A program made the translations under genes and the position numbers. From assembly GCF_001180165.1 (NCBI RefSeq), contig NZ_CVSQ01000060.1:1-64000 (forward strand): a DNA stretch of 64,000 bases, written 5' to 3'. The stretch comes from Candidatus Pelagibacter communis. GTDB taxonomy: Bacteria; Pseudomonadota; Alphaproteobacteria; Pelagibacterales; Pelagibacteraceae. The notes under the pieces are model-generated. The model was not told the origin of the DNA. It did not search any database and saw only the letters and a list, made by a program, of their open reading frames with translations. Positions 19,142 through 28,373 of this stretch are shown piece by piece (the first letter of the stretch is position 1; each line of letters opens with the position of its first letter).

Positions 19142-21985
19142 TTAATGTAATCCTTTCAAATCTTTTACTATGTCGTTGAATCCTGTCGCAAGTGAGGCTT
19201 TAATCATTAAATAATCATTATTATTTAAATCTTTTCTAATCAATTCAATAATTTGAGATTTGTTTAATAAAATCCTACCTTTTTTAGCTTTTGAGATATT
19301 TTCAAATATTATTGAAGCCAATTTTCCTTTTACAAATACCTTATCTATCTTGGTTTGATTTATTATTGGGGCAATAGATTGATGAAGTTTTTTAGAATGA
19401 CTACCAAGCTCTAACATGTCACCAATTAATAAATATTTTTTTGATTTTTTGGAATTTATTTTATCAAAATTTTTTATTGCTGATTTTAATGATAGAGGAT
19501 TTGAATTATAGCTTTGATCAATTAAATTAATTTTTTTATTATCAATTTTTAATACAGAATGGTCTCCTCTTCCTCCAGGAATTTTGAAATTGAGAAAAAT
19601 ATTTTCATTAAGTTTAAATACGTTTTTATAAATACTAATAACTGCTAAAGCAGAAAGTGTATTGTATGTATTGTTTTGAAAATCGTTAGATACTGTGAAA
19701 TACTTTTTTTGATTGTTTAATCTAATATTAATTCTAAATTTTTTTCCAAAGGACTTTATATTAATTAATTTAATGTCCGATTTCTGACTTTTAATACCAA
19801 AAGAAACTACTTTAATTTTATTTTCTTTGGCAATTTTTTTATGTAATTGAAAAAAACCATCATCTGCATTTAATACAACATAACCATAAGGTTTTATGTT
19901 GTTAATAATTTCAGATTTTGCCAAAGCAATTTGTTTAATATTTTTAAAATTTTTAGCATGTGCATAATTTATATTTGTTATAACACCAACATCTGGTTTT
20001 ATTATTTTTGACAAATAATCAATTTCACCTTTTTTATCCATTCCTACTTCTAAAATTCCAAATTCATCATTTTGTTTTAAATTAAAAAGACTTAAAGGAA
20101 CTCCAAATTTATTATTATAAGATTTTGGGGAAATGCTTACTTTTGAAATTTTACTTAATACATTGCCCAATAATTCTTTAAGTGTAGTTTTGCCACAACT
20201 ACCAGTGATAGCTATAATATTTGTATCAATACTTTTTCTAAAAGTTTTTGAAATATCTGTTAAAAATTTTAAAGTATTTTTTACTTTAATCTGTCGACTT
20301 TTATTTAATTTATTTTGAATTTTATTTACTACAGCTAGCGATGCTTTTCTATTGAATGATTGTGCAACATATTTATTACCATCGTTTTTTTTTCCTTTAA
20401 TAGCAAAAAAAATATCATTTCTGTTAACTTCTTGAGAATTAATTCTTGCTGTTTTTAAAGATATGGAAGCAGACAATTTTTTAATTTTCGCTGCCTCTTT
20501 AACCACATTTAATTTTAAATTATCTGATAAATTATTATTTTTATGCTTAATAGCATTTAGAATGACCTTTCTATCTGAAAAGAAAATTTTCTTATTTCCA
20601 ATATCTTGCGTTTTCTCATGGCCTTTCCCGGCAACCAACAAAATATCACCTGAATTCAAATTATAAACAGCTTGTGTTATTGCTATAGCTCTATTGGGTA
20701 TTTCAATAATTCTCTTTTTTTTAATTCCCTTTTTTATATCTCTTCTTATTTTTTGAGGATTTTCAAATCTAGGATTATCATTAGTTAAAATAATGTTATC
20801 TGCAAAATTACTAGCTATTTTACCCATTTTTGATCTTTTGTTTTGATCTCTATTTCCCCCACAACCAAATAGAACTGTGATTTTTTTATTAGGAAATTGT
20901 TCTCTAAGATTTAAAAGACACGTTTTTAAAGCATCAGGCGTATGAGCATAATCAAGAATTACTTTAGATTGATTTTTAATTTTACCAATTTTTTCAAATC
21001 TACCCTCAACTGGTTTTAATTTTGGAATTGTATTTAAAACTTTATCTAAACTAATACCGCTATATTTTGCTGCAATTATTGCCATCAAAACATTTTTTAA
21101 TTGTATTTTTCCAATTAAATTTAAATTTATGTCCCTTATTGAGCTATTTAATTTAATTCTAAGAAATTGAGCCTCTCCTTTAAAATTATGAGATAAAAGC
21201 TCTAGATTATTTTTCTCATCATTAAGTGTATGCAATTTTAATTTTTTATTAATTGTAATTTTTTTTATGTTTTTAAACTCGGGTATTATTTGATCTGTAA
21301 TTACATTTCCTCTTTTTTTAATTAGATTTTGAAATAAATAAAGTTTTGCTTTTAAATAATTTTTTAAATTTTTATGATAATCAAGATGATCCTGAGATAA
21401 ATTGGTGAATATACCAGAATTAAACTTTAAACCATCTAATCTATTTTGTTTTAAACCATGGCTTGATGCTTCCATAATTACATTTTCTATTTTTTTATTT
21501 TTTAACTTGCCTAATATTTTAGCCAATTTGATTGGATCTATTGTGGTATTAGATAAATTCAAATTAATACTTTTTGATTTAACACCTAATGTGCCAATTG
21601 AAGCACCTTTTTTTTTATTTAATTTTAATATTTGATAATAAAAATCTGCAACTGATGACTTTCCGTTTGTACCAGTAACTGCAATTAAATTTTTTGGTTT
21701 TTTATTAAAAATTTTAAAAGCAGTTTCAGATAATAATTTTCTTACATTATTTGTATGGATATACAAAATTCCGTTTTGGAATGGATTTGTTTTTCTTTCA
21801 GTTACAATAATTTTAGATCCTTTTTTAATTGCTTTAGGAATAAATTTATTACCATCAATATTATTTCCTTTGATTGCAAAAAAAATATAATTTTTTTTAA
21901 TACTCTTCGTATCAAATGAAATTCCTGAAAAAGAAAAATTTTTATAATTTTTATTTATGTTATGAAAGTAGTTTCCTAGAAGCAT
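19142..21985 (-). CDS. murE/murF: Fused MurE-MurF ligase
   Basis: One uninterrupted 947-residue frame covers two consecutive Mur ligases. Residues 1 to about 478 are MurE: GTNGKSS at 105-110, TNLSQDHLDYH, and the TNDNPRFENP block near residue 400, whose DNPR motif marks meso-diaminopimelate as substrate. The LVAGKGHEKTQ end of MurE is followed by a short link. From about residue 495 MurF follows: an NDIFFAIKGKKNDGNKY substrate domain, ITGSCGKTT near 593, TNINYAHAKNF and LIDQSYNSNP. Each half has near-normal length, so both should be active, adding m-DAP and then D-Ala-D-Ala. murE and murF are normally separate adjacent genes. Confidence 0.93.
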   Translation of the reverse strand: MLLGNYFHNINKNYKNFSFSGISFDTKSIKKNYIFFAIKGNNIDGNKFIPKAIKKGSKIIVTERKTNPFQNGILYIHTNNVRKLLSETAFKIFNKKPKNLIAVTGTNGKSSVADFYYQILKLNKKKGASIGTLGVKSKSINLNLSNTTIDPIKLAKILGKLKNKKIENVIMEASSHGLKQNRLDGLKFNSGIFTNLSQDHLDYHKNLKNYLKAKLYLFQNLIKKRGNVITDQIIPEFKNIKKITINKKLKLHTLNDEKNNLELLSHNFKGEAQFLRIKLNSSIRDINLNLIGKIQLKNVLMAIIAAKYSGISLDKVLNTIPKLKPVEGRFEKIGKIKNQSKVILDYAHTPDALKTCLLNLREQFPNKKITVLFGCGGNRDQNKRSKMGKIASNFADNIILTNDNPRFENPQKIRRDIKKGIKKKRIIEIPNRAIAITQAVYNLNSGDILLVAGKGHEKTQDIGNKKIFFSDRKVILNAIKHKNNNLSDNLKLNVVKEAAKIKKLSASISLKTARINSQEVNRNDIFFAIKGKKNDGNKYVAQSFNRKASLAVVNKIQNKLNKSRQIKVKNTLKFLTDISKTFRKSIDTNIIAITGSCGKTTLKELLGNVLSKISKVSISPKSYNNKFGVPLSLFNLKQNDEFGILEVGMDKKGEIDYLSKIIKPDVGVITNINYAHAKNFKNIKQIALAKSEIINNIKPYGYVVLNADDGFFQLHKKIAKENKIKVVSFGIKSQKSDIKLINIKSFGKKFRINIRLNNQKKYFTVSNDFQNNTYNTLSALAVISIYKNVFKLNENIFLNFKIPGGRGDHSVLKIDNKKINLIDQSYNSNPLSLKSAIKNFDKINSKKSKKYLLIGDMLELGSHSKKLHQSIAPIINQTKIDKVFVKGKLASIIFENISKAKKGRILLNKSQIIELIRKDLNNNDYLMIKASLATGFNDIVKDLKGLH

Positions 21986-21987
21986 AT

Positions 21988-23679
21988 TTAATTAACCTCT
22001 ATATATTTTGTGGCTAAAATAGGCCCAATATTATCTATGACCTTTCCGGCCACCTCAACTGATGTCCATCCAGCACTATTTTTGTAAGTTCCTTTCCATC
22101 CACCATCTCTATGTCTATATTTATAGTAATAATCTTTCGATTTTTTTGGATCATCTAACATTACAACAAAAACAAATTTAGGTTTTGAAGTTGGAAAAAT
22201 TGAAGCAAAAGTATTTACCTTTCCTTTTGAATATACCCCATCTAGAACTTTATCTGCTGTTCCTGTTTTTCCTCCAATTTCATAATTAGGAACATTTGCA
22301 AATTTTGCTGTCCCCTCTTCAGTGTTTACTATTTTTCTTAAAGCGGTAACTACTTGCTCTGAAACACCTTTGTTTAGCAACCTATTTCTCTTTGTATTTT
22401 TTTCTGTATTTCTAATAATAAGAGTTGGATTAATTTGAAAGCCCCCATTAGACAAAATTGCGTATCCTTTAGCTAATTGAAGAATAGTAGTTGCTATTCC
22501 ATGTCCATAAGATGCTGTTGCTAATTTACATTTACCAAACTCATAATTTTTTTGAGGAGCAACTTCTTCTATATCAAATGTTACCTCGCTAAGAATCCCT
22601 ACTTTTTCTAAAAATGATTTAAACTTTTCAGGACCAATTTTTTGTGCGATTCTAACTGATCCAACATTTCCTGACCTAATTAATATTTGCTCTGCAGTCA
22701 GATCTGATGGAATTTTATTGTCATACTCTCTTATTGGAAAACCATAACAACTTAATGATTTTGGTAAATTTAAAAATTCTGTTTCAGGTTTTATTAATTT
22801 TTCATTAAGAGCATTTGCATATGTAAAGGCTTTAAATACAGAGCCGAGTTCATATGTTCCTTTGGTTACCCTGTTAATATAATTCACATCTGTAATATTT
22901 TGTCTTTCATTTGGATTAAAATCTGGCAAAGAAACTAATGATAAAATATTGCCATTATTAACATCCATTAAAATGGCTGCACTACCTTTGCTTTGAAAAA
23001 TTTCCTGATATTTGATTAATTCTCTTCTAATTAAAAATTGAATATCTTTATCTAATGTAAGTTTAATAGGTTTTTTTGATTGTCTAAGTTCATCGTTCAA
23101 TGATTTTTCTAATCCCGAAATACCATTATTATCATCATCTATCTGACCTAAAACATGACTAAAAAGATTTTTTTGTGGATACATTCTTAATACTCTTTCT
23201 TCTGGAACTAAAGATTTGTCTCCTAATTTCATTATTTTTTCATAATTTTCCTCTGAAATTTTCTTCTCTAAATAAAAAAATTTCTTAGTTTTTATTTTTT
23301 TTTTAATTTCATCAAAATTTTTATCAGGAAAAATAATATTTAAACTTAGAAGTAATTTTCTTTCATTGATTATATCTGAAGTTTTTAAACCAATATCAAT
23401 CGATTTAACTGTCTTAGCTAAATAATTTCCATTAATATCTATGATATCTGCTCGATAAAGCTGATTTTTAGATCCAGGAAGATTATTGATGTTTTCTAAT
23501 TTACTTTTTCGTGAACCTAAGTGAATTAGATGTATCGTGTATACTAAATATATAATAAAAAAAACAAAGAAAATAAAAGCTACACGATTAAATTGAATAT
23601 TTAATCCATTTTCTTTTTTCTTAAATGTAAAATCACTTTTATAATCCTCTATAATTAATTTCGATTTATTATCAGCCAT
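21988..23679 (-). CDS. ftsI: Septal penicillin-binding protein FtsI (PBP3)
   Basis: Class B penicillin-binding protein, the septal transpeptidase partnered by FtsW. The 563-residue protein has a cytoplasmic tail, a transmembrane anchor at about residues 33-52 (AFIFFVFFIIYLVYTIHLI), the periplasmic pedestal domain, and a transpeptidase domain. That domain has SVFK (nucleophile Ser280), SGN and KTGT motifs in the right order. No transglycosylase domain is present. It shares its first base region with the end of the ftsL-like gene and is 2 nt upstream of murE/murF. Confidence 0.95.
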   Translation of the reverse strand: MADNKSKLIIEDYKSDFTFKKKENGLNIQFNRVAFIFFVFFIIYLVYTIHLIHLGSRKSKLENINNLPGSKNQLYRADIIDINGNYLAKTVKSIDIGLKTSDIINERKLLLSLNIIFPDKNFDEIKKKIKTKKFFYLEKKISEENYEKIMKLGDKSLVPEERVLRMYPQKNLFSHVLGQIDDDNNGISGLEKSLNDELRQSKKPIKLTLDKDIQFLIRRELIKYQEIFQSKGSAAILMDVNNGNILSLVSLPDFNPNERQNITDVNYINRVTKGTYELGSVFKAFTYANALNEKLIKPETEFLNLPKSLSCYGFPIREYDNKIPSDLTAEQILIRSGNVGSVRIAQKIGPEKFKSFLEKVGILSEVTFDIEEVAPQKNYEFGKCKLATASYGHGIATTILQLAKGYAILSNGGFQINPTLIIRNTEKNTKRNRLLNKGVSEQVVTALRKIVNTEEGTAKFANVPNYEIGGKTGTADKVLDGVYSKGKVNTFASIFPTSKPKFVFVVMLDDPKKSKDYYYKYRHRDGGWKGTYKNSAGWTSVEVAGKVIDNIGPILATKYIEVN

Positions 23680-23984
23680 TACTCTTTAATAATTTTAAAA
23701 TTTTGAATTTTATTTATATCATCTGAAATATTATAGATTTTTATATCGTTTATATTTATTTGAATTAACTCATCCTCAAAATACTGAGACTGATATTCAA
23801 TTAACCTTTCTGAGGAACTTAAATAATCATACTCCAAGGATACATTTTCAAATTCAGACTTTAAAACTCTAATATTCTCTTTTGCTGTAAATATTTCATC
23901 TTCAATTTGTTTAGTCGTATTTTTTATTATTGCAGTTGATAGGACTAATAAAAAAATCACTAGAGCCAAAGCAAACTTTTTCAC
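23679..23984 (-). CDS. ftsL: FtsL-like divisome protein
   Basis: A 101-residue bitopic protein: a single N-terminal membrane segment ([17 protein letters not shown], residues 4-20), then a heptad-like coiled coil ([23 protein letters not shown]) and a short periplasmic tail. Size, topology and position between rsmH and ftsI are diagnostic for FtsL, which forms the FtsQLB complex. Sequence conservation in this family is too low for motif proof. It overlaps rsmH by 4 nt and ftsI by one base. Confidence 0.8.
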   Translation of the reverse strand: MKKFALALVIFLLVLSTAIIKNTTKQIEDEIFTAKENIRVLKSEFENVSLEYDYLSSSERLIEYQSQYFEDELIQININDIKIYNISDDINKIQNFKIIKE

Positions 23985-24991
23985 AGTTTGTCTCCATAAT
24001 TTTCAATTTCTATATAATTTCTGAATTGCTCCTCTATATCGGTTTCAAAATCATAAAAATCAGTTTTTTTTATTGCATATCTAAATTTAGCAGATCTAGA
24101 TGGTGGATTTTCGCTTACTTCTTCTTCTGAAGGAGTTATTGGTTTTTTGTGAATTAAATTAAATAATGTATCTGCTTGTTTTACAACAGGGCTATATCGT
24201 GAAATACTTTTATTTTCAGAGAGACTTTTAAAAAAATATTTTACTATTTTATCCTCTAAAGAATGAAATGTAACTACTCCTAAAATCCCTCCTTTTTTTA
24301 AAACTTTAGCGGCATTAATAAGTCCAAAAATTAGCTCACTTATTTCTTTATTTACAAATATTCTAAGAGCCTGAAATACCTTGGTTGCATTATGAACTTT
24401 AAAATTTTTTCTTTTTTTTGATTTATCAATAATTTCAACTAAAATTTTTGTATCAATTTTATTTTTTAATCTCTCTTTTATAATATTTCGTGCAATGTAT
24501 TTTGCTTCTTTTTCATCTCCAAAAAATTTGAAAATCTTTTCTAACTCTTTTTCATCAAGTTTATTAATTACATCTTCTGCTGAATAATTATTTAAACCCA
24601 GCTGCATATTTAATTTGCCATCCGATACAAATGATAATCCTTTTTGTGGGTCTTTAATTTGAGTATAAGAATAACCAAGATCAAAAATTATTCCTCTTAT
24701 GTTTTCATTTTTAAGCTTTAAATTATTTAATTGACTAAATTTAATATTTTTAAAAATAAATCTATCTTCAAAGTTTTTTTTTAATTGATTGGCAATTTTT
24801 TCACTCTCTATATCTCTATCTAGAGCTATTACTTTTGTATTTTTAAAATCTAAAATTTTTTTGGAATAACCACCTTGACCTAAAGTACAATCGATAAATG
24901 TGCCACCATGTTGAGGGGAAATAACGCTAATAATTTCTTTTAGCAGTACCGGATAATGCTTTTGCATTTTCGGTACTATGGTGGCGTCCAT
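23981..24991 (-). CDS. rsmH: 16S rRNA (cytosine1402-N4)-methyltransferase RsmH
   Basis: S-adenosylmethionine-dependent methyltransferase that modifies C1402 in the ribosomal P site; formerly MraW. The 336 residues begin [13 protein letters not shown] and show [17 protein letters not shown] (SAM loop), [21 protein letters not shown] and [12 protein letters not shown], all RsmH signatures. ftsZ lies immediately upstream (18 nt) instead of mraZ, which is the usual neighbour. Confidence 0.96.
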   Translation of the reverse strand: MDATIVPKMQKHYPVLLKEIISVISPQHGGTFIDCTLGQGGYSKKILDFKNTKVIALDRDIESEKIANQLKKNFEDRFIFKNIKFSQLNNLKLKNENIRGIIFDLGYSYTQIKDPQKGLSFVSDGKLNMQLGLNNYSAEDVINKLDEKELEKIFKFFGDEKEAKYIARNIIKERLKNKIDTKILVEIIDKSKKRKNFKVHNATKVFQALRIFVNKEISELIFGLINAAKVLKKGGILGVVTFHSLEDKIVKYFFKSLSENKSISRYSPVVKQADTLFNLIHKKPITPSEEEVSENPPSRSAKFRYAIKKTDFYDFETDIEEQFRNYIEIENYGDKL

Positions 24992-25009
24992 TTATCTCTT
25001 GGAAGACCA

Positions 25010-26491
25010 TTAATTTTTTTGTCTTCTTAAGAATGCTGGTATCTCAAGATCATCTTCATCCTCTTCATCTGAATTCAATAAATCTTCAGGGCTTGAATTA
25101 TTAGATTCTGAACTAAATAAATCTGGTGCATCTGAGTCAACTCCGAATTCTTTTAAATCATTAGAGGTTTCTTCTTCGTTGTTTATATCTTGATGATCTT
25201 CATGGTTAGTTTCCATAGCTTCTTGAGCAAAAGATTTCTCCATTTCATTAACTGAACTATCCTGAACTATACTCTCGCTTTCCATGCTAGTATTTTGAAC
25301 AACTTCTTCACTCATCATCTGATTATGAGAACTTTCGTTTTGTTGCTCTTGTATAATCTCATTTTCAAGCTTTAAAGCATTCGCACCATGTGTAATTGGA
25401 TTTGATGCTGTTGTATTTGAAAAATTAAATGATTGAGATGATCCCATGTTTGAAAAATCAGAGTAACCTGGATTACGGTTTTGAATTCTATGAACCATAT
25501 TTACAACAGATTTTGATTCTGGCTGTTGCCCATCTAAAGAGGTAGCAACAATTGAAACTCTCATTTTTCCATCTAGCTCCGTATCAGTGATTGCACCAAT
25601 AATTAACTCTGCTTCAGGATCAACTTCAGCTCTTACTTTATTTACAGCTTCATCAACTTCAAAAAGTTTAAGATCTTTACCACCAGTAATATTTACCAAT
25701 AAACCTTTTGCACCTTTTAAAGTATAATCATCTATTAATGGATTGCTGATTGCCATCTCTGCAGCTTTTAGAGCTCTACCTTCTCCTTCAGCTTCTCCAG
25801 TCCCCATCATAGCTTTACCCATTGCCGCCATCACAGTTTCAACATCAGCAAAATCTAAGTTGATTAAACCGGGTCTAACCATCAAATCAGTTATACTTTG
25901 AACACCATGCATCAAAACATTATTTGAAAGGTTAAAGGATTCTTCAAAAGTAGTCTGTTCATTAGCTATTTTAAATAAGTTTTGGTTAGGTATAACAATT
26001 ATTGTATCAACGTGTTTTCTTAGCTCTTCCAAACCTTGTTGTGCTCTTCTCATTCTAGAGGGGCCTTCATATAAAAATGGAAGAGTCACAACACCTACAG
26101 TTAAGATATTTAATTCTTTAGCAGCTCTTGCGATGACATGAGCAGCACCAGTGCCCGTTCCACCACCCATACCAGCTGCAATAAAAACCATGTTTGCACC
26201 TTGAAGTGTGTTTACAATTTCATTTAAAGACTCATCAGCAGCTGCTTGACCGATATCAAGTTTTGCTCCTGCTCCTAAACCTTTTGTTAAATTCAAACCA
26301 ATTTGAATTCTTGTTTTGGCCTTACTAAGCTTCAAATCTTGAGCATCAGTATTTACTGCAATAAATTCTACACCTTGTAGATTATTTTCTATCATTTCGT
26401 TAATTGCATTTCCGCCAGCTCCACCAACTCCTAAAACTAGTAGTCGTGGCTGTAGCTCTTTTATCTCTGGTGCTTTAAAGTTAATTGTCAT
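25010..26491 (-). CDS. ftsZ: Cell division GTPase FtsZ
   Basis: Tubulin-like GTPase forming the Z ring at mid-cell. The 493 residues have [15 protein letters not shown] at the N-terminus, the tubulin signature GGGTGTGAA near residue 114, and NLDFADV. A long acidic, glutamine/serine-rich linker (about residues 330-470) leads to the conserved C-terminal peptide [14 protein letters not shown], which binds FtsA and other tethers. A strong Shine-Dalgarno (AGGGG) precedes the ATG. Its place between mraZ and rsmH is unusual, since ftsZ normally follows ftsA at the far end of the cluster. Here it should be transcribed close to the MraZ-controlled promoter. Confidence 0.98.
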   Translation of the reverse strand: MTINFKAPEIKELQPRLLVLGVGGAGGNAINEMIENNLQGVEFIAVNTDAQDLKLSKAKTRIQIGLNLTKGLGAGAKLDIGQAAADESLNEIVNTLQGANMVFIAAGMGGGTGTGAAHVIARAAKELNILTVGVVTLPFLYEGPSRMRRAQQGLEELRKHVDTIIVIPNQNLFKIANEQTTFEESFNLSNNVLMHGVQSITDLMVRPGLINLDFADVETVMAAMGKAMMGTGEAEGEGRALKAAEMAISNPLIDDYTLKGAKGLLVNITGGKDLKLFEVDEAVNKVRAEVDPEAELIIGAITDTELDGKMRVSIVATSLDGQQPESKSVVNMVHRIQNRNPGYSDFSNMGSSQSFNFSNTTASNPITHGANALKLENEIIQEQQNESSHNQMMSEEVVQNTSMESESIVQDSSVNEMEKSFAQEAMETNHEDHQDINNEEETSNDLKEFGVDSDAPDLFSSESNNSSPEDLLNSDEEDEDDLEIPAFLRRQKN

Positions 26492-26501
26492 CTTTTATCC
26501 C

Positions 26502-26960
26502 CTATTGTTTGTTATGTTGAAGCTCCCATTTAAGATTACCACGATTAATATTTGCTTTTTTCCTCGCTGTTATCTTAAATTTTTCAAATGCTGTTGGTTC
26601 CCATATTTGAAATGTTTGGCCTTGACCAACAAACAACATGCTATTTTTTATTTTTGCATGTTTTAATAATTTTGATGAAAGTGAAATTCTTCCTTCACTG
26701 TCGAATTGTAAATTTATACTTTCTGCTAATATTGATGTTGCAAAGTAATCTCTTTTTTCCTCAAAAGGATTTAAAGAGTCAATTGCTGAAGAAATTTTTT
26801 CAATTCTATCTTGAGAGCACGCTTCTATAGAGGAATTATTAAATGATGGATAACAAATAACACCATTGTAACCTAGATTGGATAAATGTGACCTAAAACT
26901 AGCAGGCACAGATACTCTCCCTTTTTTGTCTAATTTGTTTTCGTATGTTGATAAAAACAT
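26502..26960 (-). CDS. mraZ: Transcriptional regulator MraZ
   Basis: DNA-binding regulator at the head of the dcw cluster. The 152 residues contain two AbrB-like halves, each with its DxxxR signature: LDKKGRVSVPASFR near the N-terminus and FDSEGRISLSSKLLKHA in the second half. MraZ rings bind direct repeats upstream of their own gene, and such repeats are present 30 bases upstream here. The gene ends 10 nt before ftsZ. Autorepression of mraZ and hence of ftsZ and the following division genes is the likely circuit. Confidence 0.94.
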   Translation of the reverse strand: MFLSTYENKLDKKGRVSVPASFRSHLSNLGYNGVICYPSFNNSSIEACSQDRIEKISSAIDSLNPFEEKRDYFATSILAESINLQFDSEGRISLSSKLLKHAKIKNSMLFVGQGQTFQIWEPTAFEKFKITARKKANINRGNLKWELQHNKQ

Positions 26961-26989
26961 AAAACATAAATCCCTTTATTCCCATAAAA

Positions 26990-27014
26990 TGGGAATTTAT
27001 GGGATAATATGGGT
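26990..27014 (-). promoter_or_regulatory. MraZ operator: three TGGGN direct repeats
   Basis: On the plus strand TGGGA occurs at 26990 and 27000 and TGGGT at 27010, exactly 10 nt apart, i.e. TGGGN-N5-TGGGN-N5-TGGGN. This is the known spacing of MraZ boxes. The repeats overlap the -10 element of the mraZ promoter, so MraZ binding should block RNA polymerase. Confidence 0.85.
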
Positions 27015-27032
27015 TTTATAACTGAAGGTCAA
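27004..27032 (-). promoter_or_regulatory. Sigma70-type promoter for the mraZ-ftsZ dcw operon
   Basis: Reading the minus strand, TTGACC (27032-27027) is followed after exactly 17 nt by TATTAT (27009-27004). Transcription would begin near 26997, leaving a leader of about 35 nt before the mraZ ATG. The -10 lies within the MraZ boxes. Confidence 0.75.
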
Positions 27033-27140
27033 TACCTATTATTTAGGCGCTATTATTGTTTTAGTGATAATAAAAATAGACACTAGTAGTTAAAAAATGA
27101 GAACAAACAAAGAAACCTATTGTGATATTTTGATTTGAAA

Positions 27141-27498
27141 TGCCAGACAAACTATAAGCCGGGTTCTGTCATTTAAACCTATCATTTGTCTAGGCTTAAG
27201 ATCACTCTTAAGCTCAAGCAACTAACCCTGATGACTAGCCAAGGACGGCTTTTAGTTTTTCAACAATGTCATCTCTACTTAGTCTTGCTCCCAGTGGGGT
27301 TTTCCAGCGTTCATTGTTACCAATAGAACCGGTGTGCTCTTACCACACCTTTTCACCCTTGCCATGTTATGGCGGTTTATTTTCTGTGGCACTGTCCCTA
27401 GGGTTTCCCCCGCCAGGTATTACCTGGCACTGTGTCCTTGTAGAGCCCGGACTTTCCTCTTTAAACAAACTTAAAGCGATAAGTCATTTATCTGGCAT
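27141..27498 (-). ncRNA. rnpB: RNase P RNA (type A)
   Basis: Catalytic RNA that matures tRNA 5' ends. On the minus strand the 5' end pairs with the 3' end (TGCCAGA with TCTGGCA, stem P1). The universally conserved GAGGAAAGTCCGGGCTC block lies shortly after the 5' end, with GGGTGAAAAGGTG and GGTAAGAGCGC-like (GGTAAGAGCACACCGG) segments in the middle and ACAGAACCCGGCTTATAG near the 3' end. The 358-nt length fits a bacterial type A RNA. It sits between the dcw promoter and an amidase gene, in the same orientation. Confidence 0.96.
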
Positions 27499-27514
27499 TA
27501 TCAATTTATTACTA

Positions 27515-27535
27515 AACTTAAAATTTTCAAGTTTA
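27515..27535. repeat. Near-palindrome between amidase gene and rnpB
   Basis: AAACTT and AAGTTT flank an AAAATTTT-like core in the 38 bases between the amidase stop and the rnpB 5' end. It could form a weak hairpin ending the amidase transcript or be part of the rnpB promoter region. There is no U-tract on the expected side, so a terminator call is weak. Confidence 0.3.
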
Positions 27536-27536
27536 A

Positions 27537-28286
27537 TTATTTTAGATTTTTAGTGATATTTTTACTTATCAATAAACATTCTTCATCAATTATCCCGTTT
27601 ACCAAATATTGTCTAAATCTTCTTTGGAAAGCGCTTGTAAGCAATTTGATATTTTTATTTCTGTTTTTATTTAAAACTTTTGAATACCCAATTTTATATA
27701 AATTTTTAATAAAATTAATTTTTTCATAATCACCAACTTTTTTTTCTCTTTTTTTAAGGAGTTTTTTTTCATTTAAATGATGCCACAAACCAACTTTTTT
27801 TTTTGATAAATATTTCCAAGGAAATTTTTCACCAGGATCTTTTTTTCTAAAAGGTGCAATATCAGAATGTCCTAAAATAAATTTATTTTTAATTTTATAT
27901 TTCTTAATTAAATATTTTGTTAATTTTAGAATAGAATGAATTTGTTTTTTTGAAAATTTTTTATAATTAAAATTGTGACCAGGATTGCTTATTTCTATAC
28001 CTATTGAGTGTTTATTAAGTGATTTGTAATTTTGCCATGACGAAATTCCTGCATGCCAACTAACATAAAGTTCAGGCACTAAAGTTATTATCTTTCCATT
28101 TTCTCTTATTAAGAAATGACTACTCACCTTTGATTTACTGTTGGTAAGTCGTCTAATTGCAACTTTGTCATTTTTCATTCCAGTGTAGTGAAAAATAATA
28201 AATTTAATTTGTTTAAATGTTCTTTTTTTTTTATCAAAATTAGGGGAGTAATTCAGAGTTGTATTTATACTCATTTTGGGTATCAA
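27537..28286 (-). CDS. N-acetylmuramoyl-L-alanine amidase (amidase_2, AmpD/AmiD-like)
   Basis: Zinc amidase that cleaves the bond between MurNAc and the stem peptide. Motifs: FIIFHYTGM (first zinc His), SSHFLIRENGKI, ELYVSWHAGISSWQ, NKHSIGIEISNPG, and FILGHSDIAPFRKKDPGEKFPW (second zinc His and catalytic region). The last 80 residues form a small helical region that may be a peptidoglycan-binding domain, as in AmiD-like proteins. There is no signal peptide or lipobox, so a cytosolic cell-wall recycling role like AmpD is more likely than a periplasmic one. A second start, MSINTT, lies four codons in. ampD versus amiD naming is left open. Confidence 0.87.
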   Translation of the reverse strand: MIPKMSINTTLNYSPNFDKKKRTFKQIKFIIFHYTGMKNDKVAIRRLTNSKSKVSSHFLIRENGKIITLVPELYVSWHAGISSWQNYKSLNKHSIGIEISNPGHNFNYKKFSKKQIHSILKLTKYLIKKYKIKNKFILGHSDIAPFRKKDPGEKFPWKYLSKKKVGLWHHLNEKKLLKKREKKVGDYEKINFIKNLYKIGYSKVLNKNRNKNIKLLTSAFQRRFRQYLVNGIIDEECLLISKNITKNLK

Positions 28287-28373
28287 ATTTAGCTACTTTA
28301 TAGACATTTTATTGTCATTTTTATAAAATAATTCTTAATTTACATTAAAAAAATATATATTATATAAGTATCG

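Noticed and set aside
27266-27553. 95-residue plus-strand frame beginning MSSLLSLAPSG
   Set aside because: It is antisense to RNase P RNA; this frame is a well-known spurious hypothetical protein in many genomes.
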